From: JAGVSV01 sp040766135
GTDB lineage: Bacteria; Bacillota; Clostridia; Christensenellales; Aristaeellaceae
DNA length: 64,000 nt
Direction: 5' to 3'
Assembly: GCA_040766135.1 (NCBI GenBank)
Contig: JAXGRA010000007.1
Coordinates: 1 to 64,000 of the forward strand
A model generated the notes under the pieces. That model saw only the letters and a program-made list of their open reading frames with translations, did not search any database and was not told where the DNA came from. Positions within the stretch are counted from its first letter, which is position 1, and every line of letters starts with the position of its first letter. The translations under genes and the position numbers were made by a program. Positions 35,276 to 44,255 of this stretch are shown here, in pieces.

Positions 35276-36402
35276 GCAAACGTGGCGCGGAACCGGTCGC
35301 AGTAATACTGCACCAGTTCAAACTTGGCATCCGGCGGGATGCGGTGATCGGGGCAGGGCAGATAGCGCCCCAGCGCCACCAGCGGCTTTAAGCGCTCAAT
35401 TTCAGCATCAATGGCGGCCTTATCGTGCGCAAACACGCGCTTATCCATGCCACCCACGCCGCGCAGCTCCTCGCCATACTGCGCACGCCACGGCGCAATG
35501 GAGGCATTCCACGTGCCCACCTCGATGGGAAACATGGTGTTGACGCCGTTTTTGAGCCAGATGGGCACCAGCAGGTCGATGCAGCCGTCGCAATCCAGCG
35601 AAATGATGTCGATGCCGTGCTCATTGAGCATGGTGGTGATGCGCTGGTAGTGCGGGCCCACCAGCTCCTCAAACACGCGGGGGTTGACCAGGGGGCCGGT
35701 CTTGAAGCAAATGTCCTCCCAGAAGTGCCCGTAGTCAAACCGTATGCCCGAGGCCGCCACATCGCGCGCCACCTCAAAGCACAGGTTGCCGATGGTGTCG
35801 ATGATTTCGCGGTACAAGTCCTCATCATCTACCTGGAGGAAGCTGATGCCCTCGACCCCCAGCATGTTGCGGATGTTGCCATACAGGCTGCCTGCGTGCA
35901 GACCCAAGGGCTCGGTGCGGGCGGCGTCCTCGGCCTTCAGCTTGGCCAGCATATCATGATCCACGCGATCCTTGGAATAGGTCAGGCGCGGCAGGTACAT
36001 CTCCTCCCATGCTTCGCGCCCCGTCATGGAGGTGCCAATCTCCGCCGGGATGGACACAATGCCATCGTGCACGCGGACGATCAACCCCTCGCTGTTGCGG
36101 ATAATGCGCGCGCCGTCCGGTTCGGTGCGCAGGGTTTCCGGCTGAAAGGGTGGGTACAGATAGCTGCGCCCGCCCACACAGCGGTTCCAGTTAAAGTCAA
36201 ACCCCAGCTTGTTCATCACGCTGCGGTCGGCCTGGGAGTTGTCGCCATGCTGACGATAGCCCTGCGCTTCTTCCTGGGTAACATGCCCCTGCTGCGCCCA
36301 AAGGTCTAATGTTTCCACCCAGTAGCCAAAGGAAATAACCGGCACGCCGCCCGTATATGGGCGGCCGTGCAGGATGGCGTTCACGCGCTCTCGAAGGTTC
36401 AT
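35272..36402 (-). CDS. UroD-fold methyltransferase (substrate side candidate)
   Basis: A 376-residue protein of the uroporphyrinogen decarboxylase superfamily. Instead of the HxCG zinc motif it has SLDCDGCIDLLVP (near 266-278) and PCPDHRIPPD near 350, so metal binding would use a different set with cysteines. Relatives in corrinoid systems take methyl groups from, or give them to, a cobalamin protein. It follows the corrinoid protein gene by 24 bases, the normal order for a methyltransferase and its partner. I favour a role in removing the methyl group from the substrate. No true UroD arginine pattern for heme synthesis is seen. Confidence 0.8.
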   Translation of the reverse strand: MNLRERVNAILHGRPYTGGVPVISFGYWVETLDLWAQQGHVTQEEAQGYRQHGDNSQADRSVMNKLGFDFNWNRCVGGRSYLYPPFQPETLRTEPDGARIIRNSEGLIVRVHDGIVSIPAEIGTSMTGREAWEEMYLPRLTYSKDRVDHDMLAKLKAEDAARTEPLGLHAGSLYGNIRNMLGVEGISFLQVDDEDLYREIIDTIGNLCFEVARDVAASGIRFDYGHFWEDICFKTGPLVNPRVFEELVGPHYQRITTMLNEHGIDIISLDCDGCIDLLVPIWLKNGVNTMFPIEVGTWNASIAPWRAQYGEELRGVGGMDKRVFAHDKAAIDAEIERLKPLVALGRYLPCPDHRIPPDAKFELVQYYCDRFRATFA

Positions 36403-36426
36403 TGGTCGTCCTTTCAGTGGCTGCGC

Positions 36427-37080
36427 TTATGCGCTGGCCTGCTGCTCGGCCAACAGTTCCACGGCCTTGTCCGATGCGCTGGCGGCATCCGGGGTGTAGG
36501 CGTCCGCGCCGATTTCCTTGCAATAGGCGTCGGTCACCGGCGCGCCACCGATCATGACCTTGACCTTGCCCTTAAGCCCGGCCTTTTCCACTTCCTCCAC
36601 CACCTCGCGCATGACGCCCATGGTGGTGGTCAGCAGCGCGCTCAGGCAAATGATGGTGCAATCTTGGTTGACAGCAGCGTCAATAAAGGTTTCCGGGGCC
36701 ACATCGGTGCCCAGGTCGAGCACCTCAATGCCCTTGCCTTCCATCATGAGCTTCACCAGGTTTTTGCCGATGTCGTGCAGGTCGCCGCGCACGGTGCCGA
36801 TGCACACCTTGCCCTTGGATTCAACGCCGGAACCGGCCAGCAGGGGCTTTAGCACCTCCACGCCGAAGTTCATCGCGCGGGCCGCCACCAGCACCTCCGG
36901 CACGAATACTTCGTTGTTCTTAAACTTATCGCCAATAATGCTCATGCCGCTCAACAGGCCTTCTTCCAGAATCTGTTTGACGGGCAGGTTCTGATCCACC
37001 GCCTGCTGCACCAGCTGCTTAACTACCTTGGCCTTGCCGTTTTGCAAATTGGTTGAGATTCCTTGAAGCAGATTATCCAT
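36427..37080 (-). CDS. Corrinoid (cobalamin-binding) methyl-carrier protein
   Basis: A 217-residue protein with the two-domain structure of methyltransferase corrinoid proteins. An N-terminal helical cap (about 1-85) is followed by a B12-binding Rossmann domain. The key motif GDLHDIGKNLV (residues 99-109) provides His102 as lower cobalt ligand, with LSALLTTTM and MIGGAPVT completing the site. The ATG at 37080 has AAGGGGGAT before it; the longer frame covers the promoter. It carries the methyl group between the two UroD-fold enzymes and is reactivated by the RACo-like protein. Confidence 0.93.
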   Translation of the reverse strand: MDNLLQGISTNLQNGKAKVVKQLVQQAVDQNLPVKQILEEGLLSGMSIIGDKFKNNEVFVPEVLVAARAMNFGVEVLKPLLAGSGVESKGKVCIGTVRGDLHDIGKNLVKLMMEGKGIEVLDLGTDVAPETFIDAAVNQDCTIICLSALLTTTMGVMREVVEEVEKAGLKGKVKVMIGGAPVTDAYCKEIGADAYTPDAASASDKAVELLAEQQASA

Positions 37081-37111
37081 GTGTATATCCCCCTTGATTT
37101 GATTTGCCCCT

Positions 37112-37117
37112 ATTATA
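37112..37117 (-). promoter_or_regulatory. -10 box of the corrinoid operon
   Basis: A consensus TATAAT lies 32 bases before the ATG of the corrinoid protein. No good -35 hexamer is found 16 to 18 bases upstream; that place is taken by one of two direct repeats, which suggests an activator-dependent promoter. Confidence 0.55.
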
Positions 37118-37138
37118 TCATGCTCGGCACAATAAACA

Positions 37139-37169
37139 TGCACAAATACGTACAAGGGTTTGCACAAAT
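37139..37169. promoter_or_regulatory. Two 9-bp direct repeats, probable AraC/PocR regulator binding site
   Basis: In the minus direction ATTTGTGCA occurs twice (37161-37169 and 37139-37147) with a 22-base period, about two turns of the helix. The proximal copy covers the -35 position relative to the TATAAT box. This is the classic layout for an AraC-type activator. The PocR/AraC gene is directly upstream. Confidence 0.6.
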
Positions 37170-37183
37170 GCGAGCATTCGGTT

Positions 37184-38416
37184 TTATGCGGACAACTGTT
37201 TGCGGTACGCGCCGGGCGGCAGGCCGTACACCTGCCGGAACATTCGGGTAAACTGGCTCAGGCTTTGGATGCCCACGGCCTGCGCCACGGCGCTGACGGG
37301 CATGTCCTTATGGTGCAGCAGTTCGGCCGCGCGGCGCATGCGCTGGGCAGAGATATAAGCGCTGACGCTCATGCCCGTTTCGCGCCGGAACACGCGGCTG
37401 AAGTATGCGGGCGACAGGTACACTTCCTCGCTGATGGCGCGCAGGGTAAGCGGCTCGTGCAGGTGCGCCTTGATATAGCCCGTGGCGCGGCGGATGGTGC
37501 CGGCATGGCGCGAATCGCCAAAGGCAAAGGCCACCGAGATCAGGTTGTTCATCACTTCATTGAGCCAGAAGCACAGCTCCTCAAAGGCCTTGATGCCGGT
37601 TAATCTCCGGTAGGCGCGGTAGGTATCCTCGCGCACGCACTCCGGGTCGGCGCCGTTTTCCAGCGCGCGGCGGCTCATCAGCACGGTGAGCTCGTTGATG
37701 TGCGCTTTCATGCGCTCAAAGGACATGCCGGAGATGAGCAGCACATGCCCCAGCAGCTCGTTTAACAGGCGGTTGGCCTCCTTACGGCGGTTCTGCGACA
37801 TGGCCTGTAAAAGCGCCTGCTCCTTGTCATAGGGGTAAGGGGCGCTTTCAGCCTGCTTGATGCCATGCAGATACGCCGATATCTGCCCCTGCATCTGGTC
37901 GGAGGCCGCGGCCTCGCGCAGGCGCTCCGCCTCCTGCGCGCCGCCCAAAAAGGACGCCGTCATAAACAGCAGGTGCATCAGCGCCGAGGCGCGCCGGGGC
38001 GGCACCTGCGGCAGCGACTTCACATGCTGATGTAGTTTGGAACCCGGCTGTACCTGACCATCCAGTTCACACGCCAAAAAATCCTCCGGCGTCACCAGCA
38101 GCGCAGGCCCCGCGCGCAGACCCATGTGCAGCGCATCGTTCTTTAACACCGGCGACACAAAAAATCCCAGCCCCTGGGGGCATAGGTAGGCATACTGCCC
38201 GCCATACCGCCGCGCAATGTGCAGCGCGTCCCGGTGCGCGCGCTGGCAGCTCTCCCCTTTTTTCTGGCACAGGCCACAGGGTATGCCGCTTTGCCACAGC
38301 GCCGCGCCATCCGTGCCCGTCAGTGCACAAGCCAAGCCCGTGGCCTGCGCATAGGCGCGCACAGCCTCCCGGTGCAAGGGGTCTATATCCAGCATACCGC
38401 GCAGCAGATCGGCCAA
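37184..38416 (-). CDS. AraC-family regulator with PocR sensory domain
   Basis: A 410-residue regulator. The N-terminal PocR domain (about 1-155) has the cysteine pattern GIPCGLCQKKGESCQRAH and CPQGLGFF, common in regulators that sense small C1 or diol-type compounds. The last 100 residues are the AraC double helix-turn-helix (LRAISEEVYLSPAYFSRVFRRETGMSVSAYI and VSAVAQAVGIQSLSQFTRMFRQVYGLPPGAYR). The start is uncertain: TTG at 38416 right after the upstream stop, or ATG at 38395. It very likely controls the corrinoid operon that begins 103 bases downstream. Confidence 0.85.
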   Translation of the reverse strand: MADLLRGMLDIDPLHREAVRAYAQATGLACALTGTDGAALWQSGIPCGLCQKKGESCQRAHRDALHIARRYGGQYAYLCPQGLGFFVSPVLKNDALHMGLRAGPALLVTPEDFLACELDGQVQPGSKLHQHVKSLPQVPPRRASALMHLLFMTASFLGGAQEAERLREAAASDQMQGQISAYLHGIKQAESAPYPYDKEQALLQAMSQNRRKEANRLLNELLGHVLLISGMSFERMKAHINELTVLMSRRALENGADPECVREDTYRAYRRLTGIKAFEELCFWLNEVMNNLISVAFAFGDSRHAGTIRRATGYIKAHLHEPLTLRAISEEVYLSPAYFSRVFRRETGMSVSAYISAQRMRRAAELLHHKDMPVSAVAQAVGIQSLSQFTRMFRQVYGLPPGAYRKQLSA

Positions 38417-38417
38417 T

Positions 38418-39491
38418 TTAATACGTTCCCAGCGACAGCGCCCGGTCAATAAAATAGCGGTAGGTGTCCACCGTCACGGTCTTGGGGATGGAGTGATCGC
38501 TGTGCACAACGTAGTTGCACGTTTCCATCATGGCAGGGATTTTGCTTTCCAGTTCCTCGTCAATCACAGCGCGGTCGTTGGTGTACAGCTTGCGCACGTC
38601 TATACCGCCCATGAACGCAATCCGGTGCCCAAACTGCCGGTTCAGTTTCAGCAAATCCATGCCGGCCTTTACCTCTATCACCTGCAAACAATCAATGCCC
38701 GCGTCGATCATCCCGGGCAGCAGAGGCTCCACATAGCCGCAGCTGTGCATGATGACGGGCAGCCCCTTATCATGCGCATAGCGGATGGTATAGGCGTGCG
38801 CGGGCTGAATGATGCACTCGTACATGCCGGGGGACATGAACGGCTTGTCCTTAAACCCCATATCCTCGTAGTACCAGATGCCATCGGGGTATCCCTCCTG
38901 CTTAAACAGCATACGCTGCAGCTCCACCGTCAGCTGCGTATAGGTATCGGCCATGTCCTTCACCCAACCCGGGTCCTCGGCCATGCCGATAAGCATATTC
39001 ACATGCCCGCACATGGGGTGGATGCATTCAAAGGCGTTGACCCCGCTCCACACAAAGAAGCGCCCTGCGTCGTGCGCGCGCTGCTTCGCCTTGCGGTAGG
39101 CGTCAAAGTTGATGCGCCGCGGGTCGGGCGTCAGTAGGGGCTTGATGGAGCGATCCCACTCTTCCCGGTCGGTCACGCGGTAATCAATGTGCTCCGGCGT
39201 GGTGTCATGGTGCTTGTGTCGCCGGAGGGTGGCGCCGTTGCCGTCCAGCAGCGTAATGGTATCGGCAGTTTCGCTCACCACCTGCGGCTCAAAGTCCAGG
39301 TCCGCCATCAGGTTAAACGCCCAACACTCCGCGATGTCAAAGCCGAACAGGTCATCCAGCTCCTCACCTGGTCGTATGTCCCCCGCCTCCAGCCAGGCCT
39401 TGTGCGTATCGCCCCAGAAATGCTCATACAGCCCCACCCGGTCGGTCTTCTCGCGCCGGAGTATTTTGCTGATGCGTTCTTTTCCAGTCAT
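38418..39491 (-). CDS. UroD-fold methyltransferase with HxCG zinc motif
   Basis: A 357-residue protein of the uroporphyrinogen decarboxylase superfamily. IMHSCGYVEPLLPGMIDAGID (near 246-266) holds the His-x-Cys pair that in MtaA-type enzymes binds zinc and the methyl acceptor. It is related to, but clearly different from, the second UroD-fold protein of the locus. It is the first gene of the module, ahead of the regulator. It could pass the methyl group from the corrinoid to a thiol acceptor, or be the substrate enzyme. The ATG at 39491 follows GGCGGG. Confidence 0.8.
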   Translation of the reverse strand: MTGKERISKILRREKTDRVGLYEHFWGDTHKAWLEAGDIRPGEELDDLFGFDIAECWAFNLMADLDFEPQVVSETADTITLLDGNGATLRRHKHHDTTPEHIDYRVTDREEWDRSIKPLLTPDPRRINFDAYRKAKQRAHDAGRFFVWSGVNAFECIHPMCGHVNMLIGMAEDPGWVKDMADTYTQLTVELQRMLFKQEGYPDGIWYYEDMGFKDKPFMSPGMYECIIQPAHAYTIRYAHDKGLPVIMHSCGYVEPLLPGMIDAGIDCLQVIEVKAGMDLLKLNRQFGHRIAFMGGIDVRKLYTNDRAVIDEELESKIPAMMETCNYVVHSDHSIPKTVTVDTYRYFIDRALSLGTY

Positions 39492-39552
39492 ATATTGTAC
39501 CCGCCTTTGTTTGCAATCAATTCATCATTAATAGAAGCAGTTATCTAGTCCA

Positions 39553-42500
39553 TCATATAAGCAGTTTATTTGTCTTTTTGAGCAGTTTGGCCGGAATAGG
39601 CTGATGCAACCTATAGATAATACTCATGGGCCTGCTCCCCTCATGGCTAACATAACTGGCTGTTCCTAAATATGTGTATGGCGACGAGCCCCCATAACCA
39701 TCCTGCTTATATTCTCGTACAAAGAGCAATACTTGATGTCCAGCCGTACCATGCAGCTGATAGCGTTGGCCTGTTGGCGACTCAGCAGACGTAGTGCTTT
39801 GGCTTTGCCAATGAAACAAATGCTCATTAATGGAATAGTCATTGTACATGGTTGTGGGCGAATAATCTCTGTCAGATTTGTTAAGCGTGATTGTAAAAAC
39901 GTCACATCTAATATTAGGCATCCATTTTACGCCTTCTCGCATTGACGCCGGATACAACATGCCTAGACCAACCAGCAGTTGATCCCGTGTGTACGTACAA
40001 TGCAAATCCAGCGGATTAGCAAAACCCAAAGACACTTCTTGGTCGACAAAATCAATGGATTGAAACTGATAATTCAATACTTCGCAAATTTCATCTGCTA
40101 GGATGGGGCAAAGAGCAATCGTATCAAGGAATGACCTTAAATTCTCTGGTGCAAAGTTTGGCGCCATATCCGGTACAATAGTAACACACAGCATGCGTAG
40201 CATCGCCAACTCTACCGCGGACAAGGATTTGGGATCAATACCCATGGGATTGCTTAAAACACGCAGCCAGAAAACAATCAATCTACGCGAATCTACTGTG
40301 CATATACGAGGCAAGGCGCGTGCAATCTGTTCCTCCATAGGTTCAGAAAAATCCTCTCGCACGCCTACTGAAACACACAAACGCGCAAATGAAACCTTCC
40401 GGCGATACAAGCTGCGCAAATCCAAATGATGATGCTTAATAAATCTCGTTAACGTCAACGGTTGTCCTGTGTCAGATGAAAACGATGCAATATGTAACCG
40501 TAAACCACTCAGGCTGTTGACTGCCTTTCGAATATTATCCAGCACATATTTCTGTGCTAATTTTTCCAGCTGAATAAAACAACCCTGAGGAGCATTTACA
40601 AAGCCTGACTTCACCTCATTGAATATACCATGGCGTGTATCTCCTAAAAGAGCAGTAAATTTTTGCGCATAGTCGTATTTCACATGTGCTTGACCAATAA
40701 AATCCAAAACCGTCAAGCATTCCTTTCCTGGACTTAGCCGCAACCCCCTACCCAGTTGCTGCAAAAACACCGTCAAACTTTCAGTAGGTCGCAGAAAGAG
40801 TACAGTGTTCACTTCCGGAATATCGACCCCTTCATTGTATAAATCCACCACAAACAAGAACTTGAGCTCACCTGTCACCAATTGTTTGGGTGCGCTCAGC
40901 CGTTCCGCCTGTGTTGACATACCATCTAAGGCCATCGAGGGAATACCTGAACGGCAAAAGAATTCTGCCATATAATGAGCGTGTTCTACAGATACACAAA
41001 AACCCAGCCCCTTCACCGCTGTCATTTCAGTTATATAGCGTGCAAGAGATTGCACGATATGTTGCGCTCTACGATCAGCAATTTCTCCGGTTAATGTATA
41101 TGCATTGCTTAGTTGTGCGCGATCATATCCACCCCGTGTCCAGCGCATGTTCTCCAAGTTTACAGTATCCGCTACACCAAAATAATGAAACGGGCAAAGT
41201 AATCCACGCCGAATGGCCTCTGGCAAACGGATTTCCGCTGCGATATGATCATCAAACCACGTGAGAACATCCTTTCCATCTAAGCGCTCAGGCGTTGCAG
41301 TAAGTCCTAGCATTATATATGGCTTGTAATAAGACAGCATTTTAACATAACTGGGAGCTGCTGCATGATGAAACTCGTCTACTACAATATAGTCATAATA
41401 GTCCTCAGTTGTTTTTTCATGCCAGCTCTGAGCATTAAAAGTTTGTATGGACATGAAAAGATGTTCAATTGAACTAGGACGATTTGAGCCAACAAACAAA
41501 TCACCAAAGTTTGGATCGCGCAACACGCCCCGGAAACAAGCAATGCTTTGCTGTAATATCTCCTCACGATGTGCGATAAATAGCAGACGCTTGGTTTTTT
41601 GTTTATTTGATTGAACAAATCGCTTGTAATCAAACGCAGAAATAACCGTTTTCCCCGTACCCGTAGCAGCCACTATTAGATTTCTATGCCTGCCACGTAC
41701 TTCACGTTCCGCTTGTAGCATATCAAGGATTTGCTGCTGAAACGGGTAGGGGCGTATATCAAACAGATACATAGTATCTTGCTGGTCCATTCCAACACGC
41801 TCTGATTGTAAAGCGGTTCTTAACCGATCCTGATGCTCCAATGTAAACAGCTCAAACTCATCCGCATGCCAATAGCTTTCAAAAGTGGCATCTATTTTGC
41901 GCATGGTGCTGGGTAAATCATGCACCGTCACTTTCATATTCCATTCCAGTCCCTCGGATAGCGCAGCACCGGACAAATTTGCACTACCAATGTATGCTGT
42001 GCTGAATCCAGTATGGCGATGAAATACATATGTTTTAGCATGTAATCTTGTGTGACGCGTATCATATGAAATACGGATTTTTACACCAGGCAAACTTGAT
42101 AACGCCTCGATAGCACGTGCATCTGTAGCCCCCATATAGGATGTAGTAATCACACGCAGCACGCCTCCACGGCCTGCAAATGTCTGCAATGCTTCCCATA
42201 TTAAGCGCAAACCACTCCATTTGATAAAGGACACCAGCATATCTATCCGATCGCTGGATTGGATTTCTTTTTGAAACTCAACATGGAGGCGCGGTTCATG
42301 AACAGATCCTGTAAACAAACTGCTGGCCGACAAAGAAGTAACAGGCCGTGGAATACTTTCCTTGGTTAAGGCATAGGGGCTATTCTGTTTGTGAAAAAGC
42401 GCCAATAACTGTTGTGCCCGGTCATCTATGGCCGACGGTTCATATTGTGCATCACACGTTGCTTTCCTCACTAACGCGATAATGTCATTGCACAGTGCTA

Positions 42501-42699
42501 TTTGAGCCCTCAATGATTCTTTGCTACCCTGTAGGTGAAACAATCCTTTTTGCAACACCTCTGACACGTATGCGGTTAAAACTTGAAAGGCTTCGGCTTC
42601 ATCGATGCTATCAACAACTTTATCAAATTGTGTATCATGCTCTAGCTGCTTGGCCAACAGCTCATGGATTACTTGCTCGTATAAGCCTTCCTGTAACAT
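39553..42699 (-). CDS. PLD-family nuclease-helicase fusion (HKD nuclease + SSL2-like helicase)
   Basis: A 1048-residue protein. After a helical N-terminal part comes a phospholipase D-type nuclease module with RLHAKTYVFHRHTGFSTAYIGSANLS (about 218-243). Then follows a superfamily 2 helicase with Walker A AATGTGKT (344-351), DEFHH (441-445), TATPERLDG and the arginine finger QQLGRGLR. The C-terminal 350 residues match the DUF3427 kind. These fusions are regarded as restriction- or phage-defence-related DNA enzymes. Its DNA is visibly more AT-rich than that of its neighbours, which points to horizontal gain. The ATG at 42699 follows AAGGAAAG. Confidence 0.85.
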   Translation of the reverse strand: MLQEGLYEQVIHELLAKQLEHDTQFDKVVDSIDEAEAFQVLTAYVSEVLQKGLFHLQGSKESLRAQIALCNDIIALVRKATCDAQYEPSAIDDRAQQLLALFHKQNSPYALTKESIPRPVTSLSASSLFTGSVHEPRLHVEFQKEIQSSDRIDMLVSFIKWSGLRLIWEALQTFAGRGGVLRVITTSYMGATDARAIEALSSLPGVKIRISYDTRHTRLHAKTYVFHRHTGFSTAYIGSANLSGAALSEGLEWNMKVTVHDLPSTMRKIDATFESYWHADEFELFTLEHQDRLRTALQSERVGMDQQDTMYLFDIRPYPFQQQILDMLQAEREVRGRHRNLIVAATGTGKTVISAFDYKRFVQSNKQKTKRLLFIAHREEILQQSIACFRGVLRDPNFGDLFVGSNRPSSIEHLFMSIQTFNAQSWHEKTTEDYYDYIVVDEFHHAAAPSYVKMLSYYKPYIMLGLTATPERLDGKDVLTWFDDHIAAEIRLPEAIRRGLLCPFHYFGVADTVNLENMRWTRGGYDRAQLSNAYTLTGEIADRRAQHIVQSLARYITEMTAVKGLGFCVSVEHAHYMAEFFCRSGIPSMALDGMSTQAERLSAPKQLVTGELKFLFVVDLYNEGVDIPEVNTVLFLRPTESLTVFLQQLGRGLRLSPGKECLTVLDFIGQAHVKYDYAQKFTALLGDTRHGIFNEVKSGFVNAPQGCFIQLEKLAQKYVLDNIRKAVNSLSGLRLHIASFSSDTGQPLTLTRFIKHHHLDLRSLYRRKVSFARLCVSVGVREDFSEPMEEQIARALPRICTVDSRRLIVFWLRVLSNPMGIDPKSLSAVELAMLRMLCVTIVPDMAPNFAPENLRSFLDTIALCPILADEICEVLNYQFQSIDFVDQEVSLGFANPLDLHCTYTRDQLLVGLGMLYPASMREGVKWMPNIRCDVFTITLNKSDRDYSPTTMYNDYSINEHLFHWQSQSTTSAESPTGQRYQLHGTAGHQVLLFVREYKQDGYGGSSPYTYLGTASYVSHEGSRPMSIIYRLHQPIPAKLLKKTNKLLI

Positions 42700-42730
42700 A
42701 ATCTCTTTCCTTCCCCGCACAACAATGCGT

Positions 42731-43321
42731 TCAAGCGCTTCTATCTTTGGGCCCTTTTAGCCCCAGCACCAGGCCGCACAGGCCGCCGAAGATATGCGCC
42801 AGCTGGGACACGCTATCGTGGGTGAACAGGCCGCCTATGGTTTCACGGCCCAAGTAGATCAGCGCCACCAGCACCAGCGTCAGCGGCACCTTGTCGCTGA
42901 TGCGACCCGATACGGCAGACAGGAGAATGAGCATGAACACCACGCCGCTGGCGCCCAGCATGGCCGTGTGCGGCGATATCAGGATGTGCGCAAGCCCGGT
43001 CACCAGCGCGGTGATGGCGATATAGCTTAGCAACCGCCCGGAGCCATAGCGTTTTTCCATCAGCGGGCCCAGCACCAAAAACAACCCCATGTTGGCGGCA
43101 TAATGCCCAAAGTCCGCATGCCCCAGCACGTGCAGAAACAAACGCGGATATAACAGGGGGTTGCTTGCTGCCGTTCGAAAAACGCTGGTTACACTGCGGT
43201 TGAGCGCCCCGCCCGTCAGGGCGTTGACCACCAACACCAGCAGCGATGCCAGCGCAAAGCCTAAGATGGCGGGCGATTCAAAGCTGATATAGCGGGAGGG
43301 CTTCCACCTGTTCCAGTCCAT
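42731..43321 (-). CDS. Rhomboid-family intramembrane serine protease
   Basis: A 196-residue membrane protein with six predicted helices. The catalytic dyad is visible: GASGVVF with Ser125 and SQLAHIFGGLCG with His176. The HADFGHYAANM segment near 68-78 gives the conserved His and Asn of the oxyanion site. Rhomboids cut membrane-spanning helices. The ATG at 43321 follows GGAGGA; 14 bases separate it from the PIG-L gene, so the two are co-transcribed. The substrate is unknown. Confidence 0.88.
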   Translation of the reverse strand: MDWNRWKPSRYISFESPAILGFALASLLVLVVNALTGGALNRSVTSVFRTAASNPLLYPRLFLHVLGHADFGHYAANMGLFLVLGPLMEKRYGSGRLLSYIAITALVTGLAHILISPHTAMLGASGVVFMLILLSAVSGRISDKVPLTLVLVALIYLGRETIGGLFTHDSVSQLAHIFGGLCGLVLGLKGPKDRSA

Positions 43322-43335
43322 GGGCTTCCTCCTCG

Positions 43336-44151
43336 TCAAAACGGGAATAGCTTGTCCCGTTCCTCCTGGGTCAGCTGGCGGCCGTATTCGCAGCACTCCA
43401 GCGCCTCGGCATAGCGCACCTGCGCGCCGTGCTCGCCATACTTGGCGATGAGCTGCGCGCGGAACGCCTGGGCATAGCCCTCGCTCCGCGTGCCAAAGCG
43501 CGTTTTTTTCAGCCAGTGGAAACGCTCTTCATCGTCTGTGGGGATGGTAGCCATGTCCAGGCCGTCCACCCAGGGCAGCCACTCGTACACCTGCGAATCG
43601 TACTGGTGGTACATGCGTACCTTCATGTCCCAATGGCTGGTGATGTCAAACACCAAATCGGGTGTGAAGGGGCTGGGTTTCTGGAACCTATCCTGCATGT
43701 AGAATATAGCGGGCATACGCTTCATGGGCGGCGTCATGGGGCACACATTGGGCACCATCAGCAAATAGGCGCAGTCCTGCACCAGCAGCGAGGTGTTGCG
43801 GTGGTCGGGGTGATAATCCCACGGGCGGTGGGTGATGATGACATGGGGGTTGATTTCCCGGATGGCCTGCATCATCAGCTGCCGCTCGGGCAGGCCGTTG
43901 ACCAGGCCGCCATCGGGCAGATCCAGCATCTGATAAGGAATACCAGTCAGATTGCTGACGCGCTGCATTTCCTGCATGCGGCGCTTGACCAGCGCCCCGC
44001 CCATCATTTCATGATGCCCGGAGCAGCCGTTGGTAGCCACTAAAAAACGCACATCCTGCCCCAGCGCCTTCAGGTGCAGCGCGATGCCGCCCGCGCTTTC
44101 GCAGTCGTCGGCGTGTGCGCCGATAATCAGATACCGATACATGGTGTCCAT
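43336..44151 (-). CDS. PIG-L/LmbE-family deacetylase
   Basis: A 271-residue zinc-dependent hydrolase. The N-terminal AHADD (residues 12-16) and HPDHR (near 114) carry the zinc ligands and catalytic Asp. Members remove acetyl groups from GlcNAc-type sugars and thiol precursors (as in bacillithiol synthesis). It is a cytoplasmic protein. With importer-linked N-acetyl sugar genes in the window, it could deacetylate a free sugar, but its operon contains the rhomboid instead. The ATG at 44151 follows AAAGGAA. Confidence 0.87.
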   Translation of the reverse strand: MDTMYRYLIIGAHADDCESAGGIALHLKALGQDVRFLVATNGCSGHHEMMGGALVKRRMQEMQRVSNLTGIPYQMLDLPDGGLVNGLPERQLMMQAIREINPHVIITHRPWDYHPDHRNTSLLVQDCAYLLMVPNVCPMTPPMKRMPAIFYMQDRFQKPSPFTPDLVFDITSHWDMKVRMYHQYDSQVYEWLPWVDGLDMATIPTDDEERFHWLKKTRFGTRSEGYAQAFRAQLIAKYGEHGAQVRYAEALECCEYGRQLTQEERDKLFPF

Positions 44152-44186
44152 ATGATTCCTTTCCGGGGCATGCCCCTGCCGGATTA

Positions 44187-44215
44187 GATATAACCTAAGC
44201 GTGTCCGTGCAACAA
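44187..44215 (-). promoter_or_regulatory. Promoter of the PIG-L/rhomboid operon
   Basis: In the minus direction TTGTTG and TATATC are 17 bases apart, about 35 bases before the ATG. It is one half of a divergent pair in a 162-base gap. Confidence 0.5.
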
Positions 44216-44255
44216 CGTCATCATAGGGGAAAGCAGGCGCATCCGTCAATGCACT

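Noticed and set aside
37081..37183. Cobalamin riboswitch before the corrinoid gene
   Set aside because: The 103-base gap is too short and has no B12-box-like sequence; the visible signals are a -10 box and direct repeats.
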